A DNA stretch of 14,788 nucleotides, taken from an uncultured Pseudorhodobacter sp. Lineage in GTDB: Bacteria; Pseudomonadota; Alphaproteobacteria; Rhodobacterales; Rhodobacteraceae. How positions within the stretch are numbered: position 1 is the first letter of the stretch; each line of letters begins with the position of its first letter. A model generated the notes under the pieces. That model ran no database searches and was not told the DNA's origin. It saw only the letters and a program-made list of their open reading frames with translations. Positions 5,847 to 12,295 of the stretch are shown here, piece by piece. The stretch lies in contig CAMFLG010000026.1 in NCBI GenBank assembly GCA_945957495.1, positions 1-14,788 of the forward strand. The letters run 5' to 3'. The position numbers and the translations under genes are program-made.

Positions 5847-6532
5847 CAGAACTTGCGCTCCGCTTCCATGCGGCGCAGGGCGGCACCCATCGTTTCATCA
5901 GGCCGAATGTCATAGTCGCACCCGATGCAGCCGCCCTTCCATGATCCGCTGCGCTCGCCCACCTCGCCGTCAAACTCGATGTCGATGCTCTCTTTGATCC
6001 ATCGCGGCCATCCCAGCGCCTTGAACATGCGCCAACACAGGACATGCCGACGCTTTGACACAGTGGCTTTGCGGTACTGCACCTCGCCGGACCTCAACGT
6101 GTAGGTGTAGGGGTGGACCTCGATGTAAGGTAGCACGCGCCCGCTCTCGCCAAAGCTGTAGCGCAATGCCTGCCATGACCCATCGGGCATCATGGTTTCA
6201 TAGGCCAGCGTGTGCCAGGTCCACGGCCAATCCCATTGCCAGCGCCGTTGGCCCCAATGCAGCACGACGCCGAACTCTTGCGCCATATAGAAGCCCCAAG
6301 ACGGCTCTTCACCCACCTGATATTCGCGGCGACTGATCCCCAACGGGATATAGACCTGCGCAAAACCAAGGCCCACGTTCAACATTCGGTCGCCTTGGTC
6401 ATTGTCATTCGAATGGATCAGCACCCGAAGGGCAAAGCCAGTGAACTTGCCCCAACTCATTTCCAGCGACTGGTCGTTCTGCAGCCAACCGCGCCACATG
6501 CCCTTTTCCCTGCTCGTATGTCGGAAAATCAT
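5846..6532 (-). CDS. Conserved phage hypothetical protein, Trp-rich (228 aa)
   Basis: Start taken at ATG 6532 (MIFRHTSREKGMWRGWLQ), which overlaps the preceding stop (TGATG) and has GGGGTGAAG just upstream; the longer frame to 6595 adds an Arg/Pro-rich run typical of noncoding sequence. The protein is unusually rich in Trp, Gly and aromatic residues: SLEMSWGKFTGFALRVL, LNVGLGFAQVYIPLG, WGFYMAQEFGVVLHWGQRRW and WDWPWTWHT. It fits a hypothetical family common in Proteobacteria phages, built as a beta-rich core with H-W-G motifs. The C-terminus has a GCIGCDYDIRPDE segment (C-x-x-C). No signal peptide or catalytic motif. Function unknown. Confidence 0.65.
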   Translation of the reverse strand: MIFRHTSREKGMWRGWLQNDQSLEMSWGKFTGFALRVLIHSNDNDQGDRMLNVGLGFAQVYIPLGISRREYQVGEEPSWGFYMAQEFGVVLHWGQRRWQWDWPWTWHTLAYETMMPDGSWQALRYSFGESGRVLPYIEVHPYTYTLRSGEVQYRKATVSKRRHVLCWRMFKALGWPRWIKESIDIEFDGEVGERSGSWKGGCIGCDYDIRPDETMGAALRRMEAERKF

Positions 6533-6735
6533 CACTTCACCCCGCACGGTGCTTTGGCGTGGGTGACGGCGGGTGCAGGGTGATAATTCGGGCAATTATC
6601 CACCTGCGCATCGGTGCAGCCTGCGGGGAACGTGATCGACGTGACGGAAGCGCAGTCCCAAACCCACGCATCGGTGCAGCCTGCGGGGATAACGAGCGGG
6701 CCAGTGTGGTTTTTGTCGGCAATGTAGGTTGTCAT
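6532..6735 (-). CDS. Short repeat protein (67 aa), beta-solenoid-like
   Basis: MTTYIADKNHTGPLVIPAG starts at ATG 6735, preceded by AAGGACAGGACC. The body consists of two 20-residue repeats: I/F-P-A-G-C-T-D-A-W/Q-V-W/D-x-C then a variable link, seen as VIPAGCTDAWVWDCASVTS and TFPAGCTDAQVDNCPNYHP. Such short repeats with regularly spaced Cys and Val resemble single rungs of a leucine-rich-repeat or pentapeptide-like solenoid; two rungs are too few for a full domain, so it may be a relic of a longer protein or a capping piece. The stop overlaps the next start by one base. The start overlaps the tiny upstream frame by ATGA. Function unknown. Confidence 0.55.
   Translation of the reverse strand: MTTYIADKNHTGPLVIPAGCTDAWVWDCASVTSITFPAGCTDAQVDNCPNYHPAPAVTHAKAPCGVK
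6607..6689. repeat. 23-bp direct repeat, 60 bp apart
   Basis: An identical 23-base unit beginning CGCATCGGTGCAG stands at 6607-6629 and 6667-6689. The period of 60 bp equals 20 codons and encodes the repeated P-A-G-C-T-D-A segment of the small protein. Exact identity at the DNA level points to recent duplication or recombination. Confidence 0.85.
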
Positions 6736-6785
6736 TGGTCCTGTCCTTGTTCTGTGGGTTTCTGGTGGCCGATGGAGGGGGTCAT
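6732..6785 (-). CDS. Possible 17-aa leader peptide
   Basis: A tiny frame, MTPSIGHQKPTEQGQDQ, with a good ribosome binding site (AGGAAAG, 6 bases before ATG) and a stop that overlaps the next start (ATGA at 6735-6732), exactly as at the other joints of this operon. It is the first frame of the operon, so it may serve to couple translation to the 67-aa gene. No homology is claimed; it is too short to judge by composition. Confidence 0.3.
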   Translation of the reverse strand: MTPSIGHQKPTEQGQDQ

Positions 6786-6850
6786 GCTCTTTCCTTGCGT
6801 AGAATGGCGGTGGAATCTCGCAGCACCACTTTGAAACCAAACGAGAGTTG

Positions 6851-6900
6851 CCAGATTGTGGATCTAGGGGTCCCCCGTTCGAGCCGGGGCGTCGGTACCA
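6851..6900 (+). other. Displaced 3' half of tRNA-His(GTG): prophage attachment site
   Basis: Anticodon arm CCAGA-TTGTGGA-TCTAG (6851-6867, anticodon GTG at 6858-6860), variable region GGGTC, T arm CCCCG-TTCGAGC-CGGGG (6873-6889), 3' acceptor strand CGTCGGT, A73 and encoded CCA (6898-6900). Everything 3' of the anticodon stem is canonical, but no matching 5' acceptor (ACCGACG) or D arm exists upstream, where phage sequence stands instead. A73 with GTG fits alphaproteobacterial tRNA-His, which commonly lacks C73 and G-1. A C28/A42 mismatch suggests drift after displacement. Many phages integrate into the 3' half of a tRNA gene and leave such a copy at the far end; the intact gene and integrase would then be left of this window. 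Confidence 0.75.
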
Positions 6901-7019
6901 TCCTTCCTTATTATTGCACTCAATCGCACCGCCTCCGGGCGCAGTTTTGTGGTCGCATGGGCCTTGGCCCGGCTGCGCCATAGCGATATGGTCGGCGTTC
7001 TGAATTGAAGGAATGCCTG

Positions 7020-9332
7020 ATGACCCCTGAAGCCGCCCGCCGTATCCCCCTTGTAATCGCTACGGAAATCGCCGCGACCCCGGCGCAGGTGACGGCGGCG
7101 ATCACGCTTTTGGACGAAGGCGCCACCGTACCCTTCATCGCGCGCTATCGCAAAGAGGTGACGGGCGGTCTGGACGATACACAACTGCGCAACCTGGCAG
7201 AGCGGCTGATCTACCTGCGCGAGTTCGAGGCGCGGCGGGCGGCGATTCTGGCCTCGATCACCGATCAGGGCAAACTGACCGACGCGCTGGCGCTGTCGAT
7301 CAATCGCGCCACCACCAAGGCCGAGATTGAAGACATCTACCTGCCGTTCAAACCCAAACGCCGCACCCGCGCGATGATTGCGCGCGAAAACGGTCTGGCG
7401 CCTTTGGCCGAGGCTATTCTGGCCGATCATGCCGCCGACCCTGCCAGTTTGGCCAAGGCATATGTCACCGAGGCTGTGCCGGATGTGAAATCGGCGCTGG
7501 AAGGCGTGCGCGATATTCTGGCCGAAGGTCTGGCCGAGGATGCAGCCCTTCTGGGCCGCCTGCGCGAGCATATGAAAAAGGTCGCGCGTCTGTCGGCCAA
7601 GGGCGTTGCGGGCAAAGAGGTGGAAGGCGCCAAATTCTCGGACTATTTCGCGCATTCGGAACCCTGGCACTCTGCCCCCAGCCACCGCGTTCTGGCGATG
7701 CTGCGCGGCCAGAACGAAGGTTTCCTGACGCTGGATCTTGAGGTGGACCCCGATGCACCCAAGGGCGAAAGCCCTGCCGAACGGGCTTGTGGGGCGGCCT
7801 TGAACGCGGGCGGCAAGGGTGCCGGCGATCAATGGCTGCGCGAGGCTGCAGCCTGGGCCTGGCGGGTGAAACTGAAAACCTCGCTGACGCTGGACCTGAT
7901 GGGCGATCTGCGCGAACGCGCCGAGGCAGAGGCGATCCGGGTTTTTGCCCGCAATCTGAAGGATTTGCTGCTGGCGGCCCCTGCGGGCGGCAAGGCGACG
8001 ATGGGGCTTGATCCGGGCATCCGCACCGGGGTCAAGGTGGCGGTGGTGGATGCGACGGGCAAACTCGTCGCCACCGATACCGTCTATCCGTTCCAGCCGA
8101 AAAACGATCTGCGCGGCGCGCAGGTGGCGATTGCGCAACTGATCGCCAAGCATGGTGTCAAGCTGATCTCGATCGGCAATGGCACTGCCAGCCGCGAAAC
8201 CGAAAAGATGGTGGCCGATCTTCTTGCGGTGCTTCCCGGTGCCGAAAAACCGGTGAAGGTGATCGTGTCCGAAGCAGGCGCGTCGGTTTATTCGGCCTCC
8301 GAACTCGCGGCACGGGAATTCCCCGGTCTGGACGTTTCCTTGCGCGGCGCGGTTTCCATCGCGCGCCGCCTGCAGGATCCGCTGGCCGAACTGGTGAAGA
8401 TCGAACCCAAGGCCATCGGCGTTGGCCAGTATCAGCACGACGTCGATCAGCACCGCCTGGGCAAAAGCCTGGAGGCGGTGGTTGAGGATGCCGTGAACGC
8501 GGTGGGTGTCGATCTGAACACCGCCTCGGCACCGCTGCTGGCGCGGGTTTCGGGCGTTGGCCCGGGCCTGGCCGAGGCGATTGTCAGCCACCGCGACGCC
8601 AACGGCCCCTTTGCCACCCGGCGCGACCTGCTGAGAGTCGCGCGGCTGGGGCCGAAGGCGTTTGAACAGGCGGCGGGATTCCTGCGCATCGCGGGGGGCA
8701 AGGAACCGCTGGACGCCTCGTCGGTCCACCCCGAGGCCTATGACGTGGCGCGCAAGATCGTGGCCGCCTGTGGCCGCGATATCCGCGCCCTGATGGCCGA
8801 TCCCAGCGCGCTGAAGGGCCTTGATCCGCGCGCCTTTGTCGATGCGAAATTCGGTCTGCCCACGGTGAAGGATATTCTGGCCGAACTGGAAAAGCCCGGT
8901 CGCGATCCGCGACCCAGCTTCAAGACCGCCACCTTTGCCGATGGCGTCCATGAGATCAAAGACCTGAAACCGGGCATGATGCTGGAAGGCACCGTCACCA
9001 ACGTCGCGGCTTTTGGCGCATTCGTCGATGTGGGCGTGCATCAGGATGGTCTGGTGCATGTCAGCCAACTGTCGGACAGCTTTGTCAAAGACCCGCATGC
9101 GGTGGTCAAGGCGGGCGATGTCGTCAAGGTGCGGGTGGTCGAGGTGGACGTGGCGCGCAAACGCATCGGTCTTTCGATGAAGAAGGACAGCGGCGAGGCC
9201 CGCGAACAGGCGCGTGAGCGCGGGCAAGACAGCCCCGCGCCGCAAAAATCCAAACCCCTGCCGCAATCAGCCGGGCCAACCGGGGGCAACACCGCCTTCG
9301 CCGATGCGCTGAAAGGCAAGTTCGGGCGGTAG
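7020..9332 (+). CDS. tex: Transcription accessory / RNA-binding protein Tex
   Basis: A 770-residue Tex protein (E. coli homologue 773), a cytoplasmic nucleic-acid-binding factor related to eukaryotic Spt6 that influences transcription. Start: ATG 7020 with AAGGA 7 bases upstream; the in-frame TTG 7005 has no site. N-terminal Tex domain with TVPFIARYRKEVTGGLDD (36-53) and EIEDIYLPFKPKRRTRA; YqgF/RNase H-like domain from GLDPGIRTGVKVAVVD (about 329); SEAGASVYSASELAAREFP (417-435); helix-hairpin-helix region VDLNTASAPLLARVSGVGPG to about 560; C-terminal S1 domain GMMLEGTVTNVAAFGAFVDV to RKRIGLSMKK (about 652-722), then a disordered Gln/Pro tail. It is the first host gene right of the prophage junction, so its promoter region (6901-7019) may have been changed by integration. 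Confidence 0.97.
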   Translation: MTPEAARRIPLVIATEIAATPAQVTAAITLLDEGATVPFIARYRKEVTGGLDDTQLRNLAERLIYLREFEARRAAILASITDQGKLTDALALSINRATTKAEIEDIYLPFKPKRRTRAMIARENGLAPLAEAILADHAADPASLAKAYVTEAVPDVKSALEGVRDILAEGLAEDAALLGRLREHMKKVARLSAKGVAGKEVEGAKFSDYFAHSEPWHSAPSHRVLAMLRGQNEGFLTLDLEVDPDAPKGESPAERACGAALNAGGKGAGDQWLREAAAWAWRVKLKTSLTLDLMGDLRERAEAEAIRVFARNLKDLLLAAPAGGKATMGLDPGIRTGVKVAVVDATGKLVATDTVYPFQPKNDLRGAQVAIAQLIAKHGVKLISIGNGTASRETEKMVADLLAVLPGAEKPVKVIVSEAGASVYSASELAAREFPGLDVSLRGAVSIARRLQDPLAELVKIEPKAIGVGQYQHDVDQHRLGKSLEAVVEDAVNAVGVDLNTASAPLLARVSGVGPGLAEAIVSHRDANGPFATRRDLLRVARLGPKAFEQAAGFLRIAGGKEPLDASSVHPEAYDVARKIVAACGRDIRALMADPSALKGLDPRAFVDAKFGLPTVKDILAELEKPGRDPRPSFKTATFADGVHEIKDLKPGMMLEGTVTNVAAFGAFVDVGVHQDGLVHVSQLSDSFVKDPHAVVKAGDVVKVRVVEVDVARKRIGLSMKKDSGEAREQARERGQDSPAPQKSKPLPQSAGPTGGNTAFADALKGKFGR

Positions 9333-9396
9333 GTAGCGGTTCCCGCCAATTTGATTAAAATTTGCCTTCACATTGGCTCAAATACTCTGCGGGGGA

Positions 9397-9441
9397 GTCG
9401 CCTTGGCGCAGCCAAGGCGACGGGGGCGCAAAGCCCCCTCT
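9397..9441. terminator. Double hairpin between convergent tex and DUF4105 gene
   Basis: First stem GTCGCCTTGG (9397-9406) / CCAAGGCGAC (9412-9421), ten perfect pairs; second stem GGGGGC (9422-9427) / GCCCCC (9433-9438), followed by TCTTT. The second is a terminator for tex; both could act for the converging gene. The flanking 'aaatactctgcgggggag' lead-in resembles an intergenic element I know from Rhodobacterales genomes. Confidence 0.7.
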
Positions 9442-9448
9442 TTAGGCC

Positions 9449-10468
9449 TCAGTTCGAGGCGGTCGCAGGCATATCGCCCCGGATGAAGGCCGAGAAATCC
9501 TGCCCCGCCCCGATGGTTTGTGCCCGGGCGGTGATGGCCCCTTCGGCGCGGCGCTGATCCATCGGTTCATTGCCCTGCAACCCGCCCATCTCGTCAATAT
9601 ATTCCGGCAGGCGCCCCGACAGGATGATGCGGCGGTCCAGCGGCAGGTTCGGCTGGAAGGTGCGCACCAGCAGAAACACGGTCGAAGTGCAGTTGGCGGT
9701 GATCGTGTTGTAAAACTTGGGTTTTTCCGCCAATTGGTTGCCAAGCCCCACGAATTGCAGGAACAGATCGCGCTGCTTGTCGGCGGGCAATGCCACTGGA
9801 AAAAGATGCACATCCTCGTGCCGCATATTGGTGCGCACCCGCACCACGTCATTTTCCTGCGCGCCAATCAGCACCAACTCGTATTTGCGAAAGAATCCGC
9901 CCAGCGTGCTGTAGGATTCGCCGACTTCCTTGCGGATCTCGACCGAAAACGCGATGTGCTGGCCATCGGCAAAGCCGAAACTGACGATCAGATGCGCGAT
10001 ATCGGGATTGCCCCAGGTTGAGGTGAACATGTCCAGACCGGTCAACTGATCCAGATTGACGGTAAGGGTCTGCCAATCCGGCACCGCGTCGGTTTCCGAG
10101 GTCCAGTTGAAATTGCGGATGTTGTGCAGCGTCACGACCGGGCCGTTGACCTCGGCGGTGACGCCATGCGCGACTTCTGGCTGCCAGTTGCGGTCCTGCC
10201 GGGGGTGGATAGTCTGATACCACGCCCCCACCAGCACCGCCGACAGCGCGAATGTCGCCCAGGCCTTGCGGCGGCTTTGAAACCGCAGGATCAGCGTTGC
10301 CAGACAGGCCGCGCCCAGCAGCGCAAAGGCCAAGATGCGCAAGGCTCCGCTCAGTTGAAACCATAGCGCCAGCGCCGCCCAGGCCGTGGCCAGCACCAGC
10401 ATCAGCACAAAGAGGGTATGGGCAAGGCCACGGGCGATGCGGTGCAGGGTCTTTGGGGAAGGGGGCAT
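9449..10468 (-). CDS. DUF4105 (Lnb N-terminal periplasmic domain) membrane protein
   Basis: A 339-residue protein with three hydrophobic helices at the N-terminus (about 14-37, 41-62, 68-84), then a soluble domain (about 115-290) of the DUF4105 type. The domain includes NIRNFNWTSETDAVPDW, LDMFTSTWGNPDIAHLIVSF, FSVEIRKEVGESYSTLGGFF and TANCTSTVFLLVRTFQP; the conserved Arg/Trp/Cys pattern ('..R.F.Y......' to '..NC...') matches this family of probable periplasmic cysteine-dependent enzymes, for which no reaction is established. Start ATG 10468 (MPPSPKTLHR) preferred; the longer frame begins with a TTG at 10480. It lies downstream of the YiaA/B-type and PspA genes on the same strand, but the 94-bp gap contains an inverted repeat, so co-transcription is uncertain. 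Confidence 0.85.
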   Translation of the reverse strand: MPPSPKTLHRIARGLAHTLFVLMLVLATAWAALALWFQLSGALRILAFALLGAACLATLILRFQSRRKAWATFALSAVLVGAWYQTIHPRQDRNWQPEVAHGVTAEVNGPVVTLHNIRNFNWTSETDAVPDWQTLTVNLDQLTGLDMFTSTWGNPDIAHLIVSFGFADGQHIAFSVEIRKEVGESYSTLGGFFRKYELVLIGAQENDVVRVRTNMRHEDVHLFPVALPADKQRDLFLQFVGLGNQLAEKPKFYNTITANCTSTVFLLVRTFQPNLPLDRRIILSGRLPEYIDEMGGLQGNEPMDQRRAEGAITARAQTIGAGQDFSAFIRGDMPATASN

Positions 10469-10498
10469 GGCAAAGTCCAATTTATTGGCCGGGCGCTA

Positions 10499-10542
10499 GA
10501 GCGTATCGCGATCAATCGACTTCAATTGAACGCGAAACGCTC
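10499..10542. repeat. Imperfect inverted repeat between DUF4105 and yiaA/B-like genes
   Basis: GAGCGTATCGCG (10499-10510) pairs with CGCGAAACGCTC (10531-10542) with a single mismatch, enclosing a 20-base AT-rich centre that contains TTCAATTGAA (10521-10530, itself a palindrome). It resembles dispersed intergenic palindromes of alphaproteobacteria (gagcgtttcgcg type), from memory. No T-run follows, so it is not a standard terminator. Confidence 0.55.
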
Positions 10543-10562
10543 GGGCCCGGCCGGAATTGCGG

Positions 10563-10844
10563 TCAGGGGCGGGTGCTGTTGACTTCCATCAATAGCCGTT
10601 CGGTGCGGGCCTCGTCGATCTTGTTGTGCAGGCGCTGCGATTCCTCGGTATCGCGGATGGATTTGGTGATGGCGACGGTCGAAGACACCAACATCAGCGC
10701 GGCCATGGCGTAAAAGCCCTTGGCGGCAAAGCTGGCCTCCATGAAATAGATGCCCCCTGCCATCATCACGGCGGCCACGCCGAAGTTGAAATAGGTGAAC
10801 ATCATCCACGCGGAGGAGGGTTTGGTTTGCAATGCGTCAGACAT
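10563..10844 (-). CDS. YiaA/YiaB-family inner membrane protein
   Basis: A 93-residue protein with the YiaA/B two-helix domain: SSAWMMFTYFNFGVAAVMMAGGIYF (helix 1, about 10-35), then KGFYAMAALMLVSSTVAITKSIRD (helix 2, about 42-66), then a charged cytoplasmic tail ESQRLHNKIDEARTERLLME. The motifs 'sW..f.Y..F......m..Giyfm' and 'KGyfaMg.l....s......K..RD' are family hallmarks. AAGGAT lies 9 bases before ATG 10844. It lies just after the PspA gene on the same strand (about 45 bp gap), so the pair probably forms one unit; the family's molecular role is unknown, and this context points to the cell envelope. Confidence 0.9.
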   Translation of the reverse strand: MSDALQTKPSSAWMMFTYFNFGVAAVMMAGGIYFMEASFAAKGFYAMAALMLVSSTVAITKSIRDTEESQRLHNKIDEARTERLLMEVNSTRP

Positions 10845-10889
10845 GGGTTTGATCCTTGATATGAGGGGAAAATCAGGCGGTCAGAGCGT

Positions 10890-11567
10890 TCAGGCAGCTT
10901 GTGATTTCAGCCGTGCCAGAATGAGGGCTGCATCGGGGCGCAGGGCGGCACCGCAGCCTGCGGCGGCAAGCCGGTCGCGCATGGCCTCGGCGTTGCTGCT
11001 GGCCGACAGGTCCAGCATGGCGGCGCGGGTGGCTTCGGTCATCGCTTGGCGCTGTTGCAGGCGGGCGAGGGTAGTTTCCGCCTCGGTCAGGCTGGCGGTG
11101 GCACTGTGCGGCGCCGATCCGCGCAGGCGCTGGGTGTGGTCGGTGGCGATGGCAAGGCGCTGGCCGCGCTGCAGGTCGCGCAGACGGGATTCGCTGTCGG
11201 CCAGCATGCCGCGCAGATGGGTGATTTCGCTGTCATAGGTAGCGATGGCGCGGGCGGTGGTGTCGGCCTCTGCCTCCAGCTGGGCGATGGCGCCAGCGGC
11301 CTCGATGGCCAGATCCTCGCGCCCCATGGCCAGCGCGGCCAGCGCGCGCACCTCCAGATCGACGCGCTGGGCGGCGATACGCTCGGCGGTTTTCTTTTCG
11401 CGCTCGGCATAGGCCATCACCATCGCCACGGCGCGGCGGGCGGTTTCCACCCCGGCAGCGCTGTCGCGCAATTGCTGGCGCAGGACGGTCAGGGCGGTAG
11501 CATCGGTCAGGGCCTCTGCGGCATCGGCATTGCGGCCGCGCAACAGGGTGACAAACAGTTTGATCAT
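10890..11567 (-). CDS. PspA/IM30-family protein
   Basis: A 225-residue protein of the usual PspA/IM30 length. It begins with the short amphipathic membrane-binding helix MIKLFVTLLRG and continues almost entirely as coiled coil (LRQQLRDSAAGVETARRAVAMV, LEAEADTTARAIATYDSEITHLRGMLADSESRLRDLQ). PspA proteins polymerise on the inner face of the cytoplasmic membrane and keep it intact under stress. The N-terminal half has fewer acidic residues than in classical PspA, so this is a divergent IM30 paralogue, not necessarily the main one. GGGAG lies 7 bases before ATG 11567. It is read divergently from a TetR-type gene, with three operator-like palindromes between, and followed by the YiaA/B-type gene. 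Confidence 0.85.
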   Translation of the reverse strand: MIKLFVTLLRGRNADAAEALTDATALTVLRQQLRDSAAGVETARRAVAMVMAYAEREKKTAERIAAQRVDLEVRALAALAMGREDLAIEAAGAIAQLEAEADTTARAIATYDSEITHLRGMLADSESRLRDLQRGQRLAIATDHTQRLRGSAPHSATASLTEAETTLARLQQRQAMTEATRAAMLDLSASSNAEAMRDRLAAAGCGAALRPDAALILARLKSQAA

Positions 11568-11671
11568 CTTACGCTCCCTTGTTATGAACGTTGTTCACGA
11601 AACCCTTATGACCGATTCGTGAACGTCGTTCAAGTCTTTTCTTGAACATCGTTCACGAAAAGTGAGGCGGC
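11568..11671. promoter_or_regulatory. Divergent promoter region with three TetR-type operators
   Basis: Three copies of the palindrome TGAAC-N3-GTTCA: 11585-11597 (spacer GTT), 11620-11632 (GTC) and 11643-11655 (ATC). The flanks extend the half-site to GTTCACGAA on the right of sites 1 and 3, and to TTCGTGAAC on the left of site 2. Centres are 35 and 23 bp apart. They fill the 104-bp gap between the PspA start and the TetR start, so the regulator very likely represses both its own gene and the psp-like unit. Promoter boxes overlapping the sites are expected, but I cannot place them with confidence. Confidence 0.8.
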
Positions 11672-12271
11672 ATGAAAACCAAACGCGAAGAGAACCGCGA
11701 TGATCTGAAAAAGCGGCTGGTGGATGCGGCAGAGGCGCGGATTGCGGCGGGCGGCCTATCGGGGCTTAAGGCGCGCGATGTGACGGCGGATGCCGGTTGC
11801 GCGCTGGGGGCATTGTATAATGTGGTTGAGGATCTTGATCGGCTGATCCTGCTGGTGAACTCGCGCACGCTGGCGCGGCTGGGGGCGGTGCTGCAAGCGG
11901 CGGTGCCAGAGGGCGCCACGCCGAAAGAGGTGATGGCGGCGCTGGCGCAGGCCTATGTCGGCTTTGCGCTGGAAAATACGCGGCTGTGGTCGGCGTTGTT
12001 CCGGCACCGCCTGCCCGACGGGGTCGAGGTGCCGGAATGGCACCGCGCCGAACATGGGGTGCTGATCGAACAGATCATCGCGCCCCTGTCGTTGCTGCGC
12101 CCCGATCTGGATGCGCAGATGCTGCGCCAACGCGCGGGCACGGTATTTGCGGCGGTGCATGGCGTGGTGCAACTGGCCTTGACCGGCCGCTTCGTCGGCA
12201 CCCCCCGCGCGGCGTTGCGGCAAGAGGTTGCCGCATTGGTCGATGCGATGACGCGCGGTCTGCAAGGGTAG
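11672..12271 (+). CDS. TetR/AcrR-family transcriptional regulator
   Basis: A 199-residue repressor. N-terminal helix-turn-helix: RDDLKKRLVDAAEARIAAGG, LSGLKARDVTADAGCALGAL, YNVVEDLDRLILLVN (about residues 8-62); 'YN.V.d' stands for the usual recognition-helix 'YyhF.sk' and is somewhat divergent. The C-terminal domain includes LWSALFRHRLPDGVEVPEW and AAVHGVVQLALTGRF, matching the WHG-type TetR ligand domain (A-x-x-H-G). GAGG lies about 5 bases before ATG 11672. Divergent to the PspA-like gene, with three palindromes in between, so it is most likely the autoregulated repressor of that unit. The inducer is unknown; membrane-active compounds or lipids would fit. Confidence 0.9.
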   Translation: MKTKREENRDDLKKRLVDAAEARIAAGGLSGLKARDVTADAGCALGALYNVVEDLDRLILLVNSRTLARLGAVLQAAVPEGATPKEVMAALAQAYVGFALENTRLWSALFRHRLPDGVEVPEWHRAEHGVLIEQIIAPLSLLRPDLDAQMLRQRAGTVFAAVHGVVQLALTGRFVGTPRAALRQEVAALVDAMTRGLQG

Positions 12272-12295
12272 GGTGGGCAATATTGCCCACCTTAC
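12268..12295. repeat. 28-nt palindrome between convergent genes
   Basis: The core GGTGGGCAATATTGCCCACC (12272-12291) is a perfect 20-base palindrome, and pairing extends to G12268-C12295 with one G-T pair. It begins inside the TetR stop codon and ends just inside the 3' end of the opposing membrane-protein gene. No T-run follows on either strand. Similar 'gtagggtgggca...tgcccacc.tac' palindromes occur as dispersed repeats in many bacteria, from memory; a transcript end or repeat relic is possible. Confidence 0.65.

Noticed and set aside
1..6850. Integrase, excisionase or repressor gene in the prophage part
   Set aside because: No frame shows tyrosine- or serine-recombinase motifs or a phage-repressor helix-turn-helix; these must lie outside the window.
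6826..6900. Intact tRNA-His gene at the prophage junction
   Set aside because: No 5' acceptor strand complementary to CGTCGGT and no D arm with a GG loop exist upstream of 6851; only the 3' half is present.
6532..6981. 149-codon extension of the small repeat protein through the tRNA half
   Set aside because: The longer frame reads through the attachment site and host sequence. The internal ATG 6735 has a ribosome binding site and the ATGA overlap.
6864..9266. 800-codon open frame on the minus strand opposite tex
   Set aside because: It mirrors the tex coding frame in GC-rich DNA and is rich in His/Arg/Gln with no known domain. Long antisense frames of this kind are expected from codon bias.
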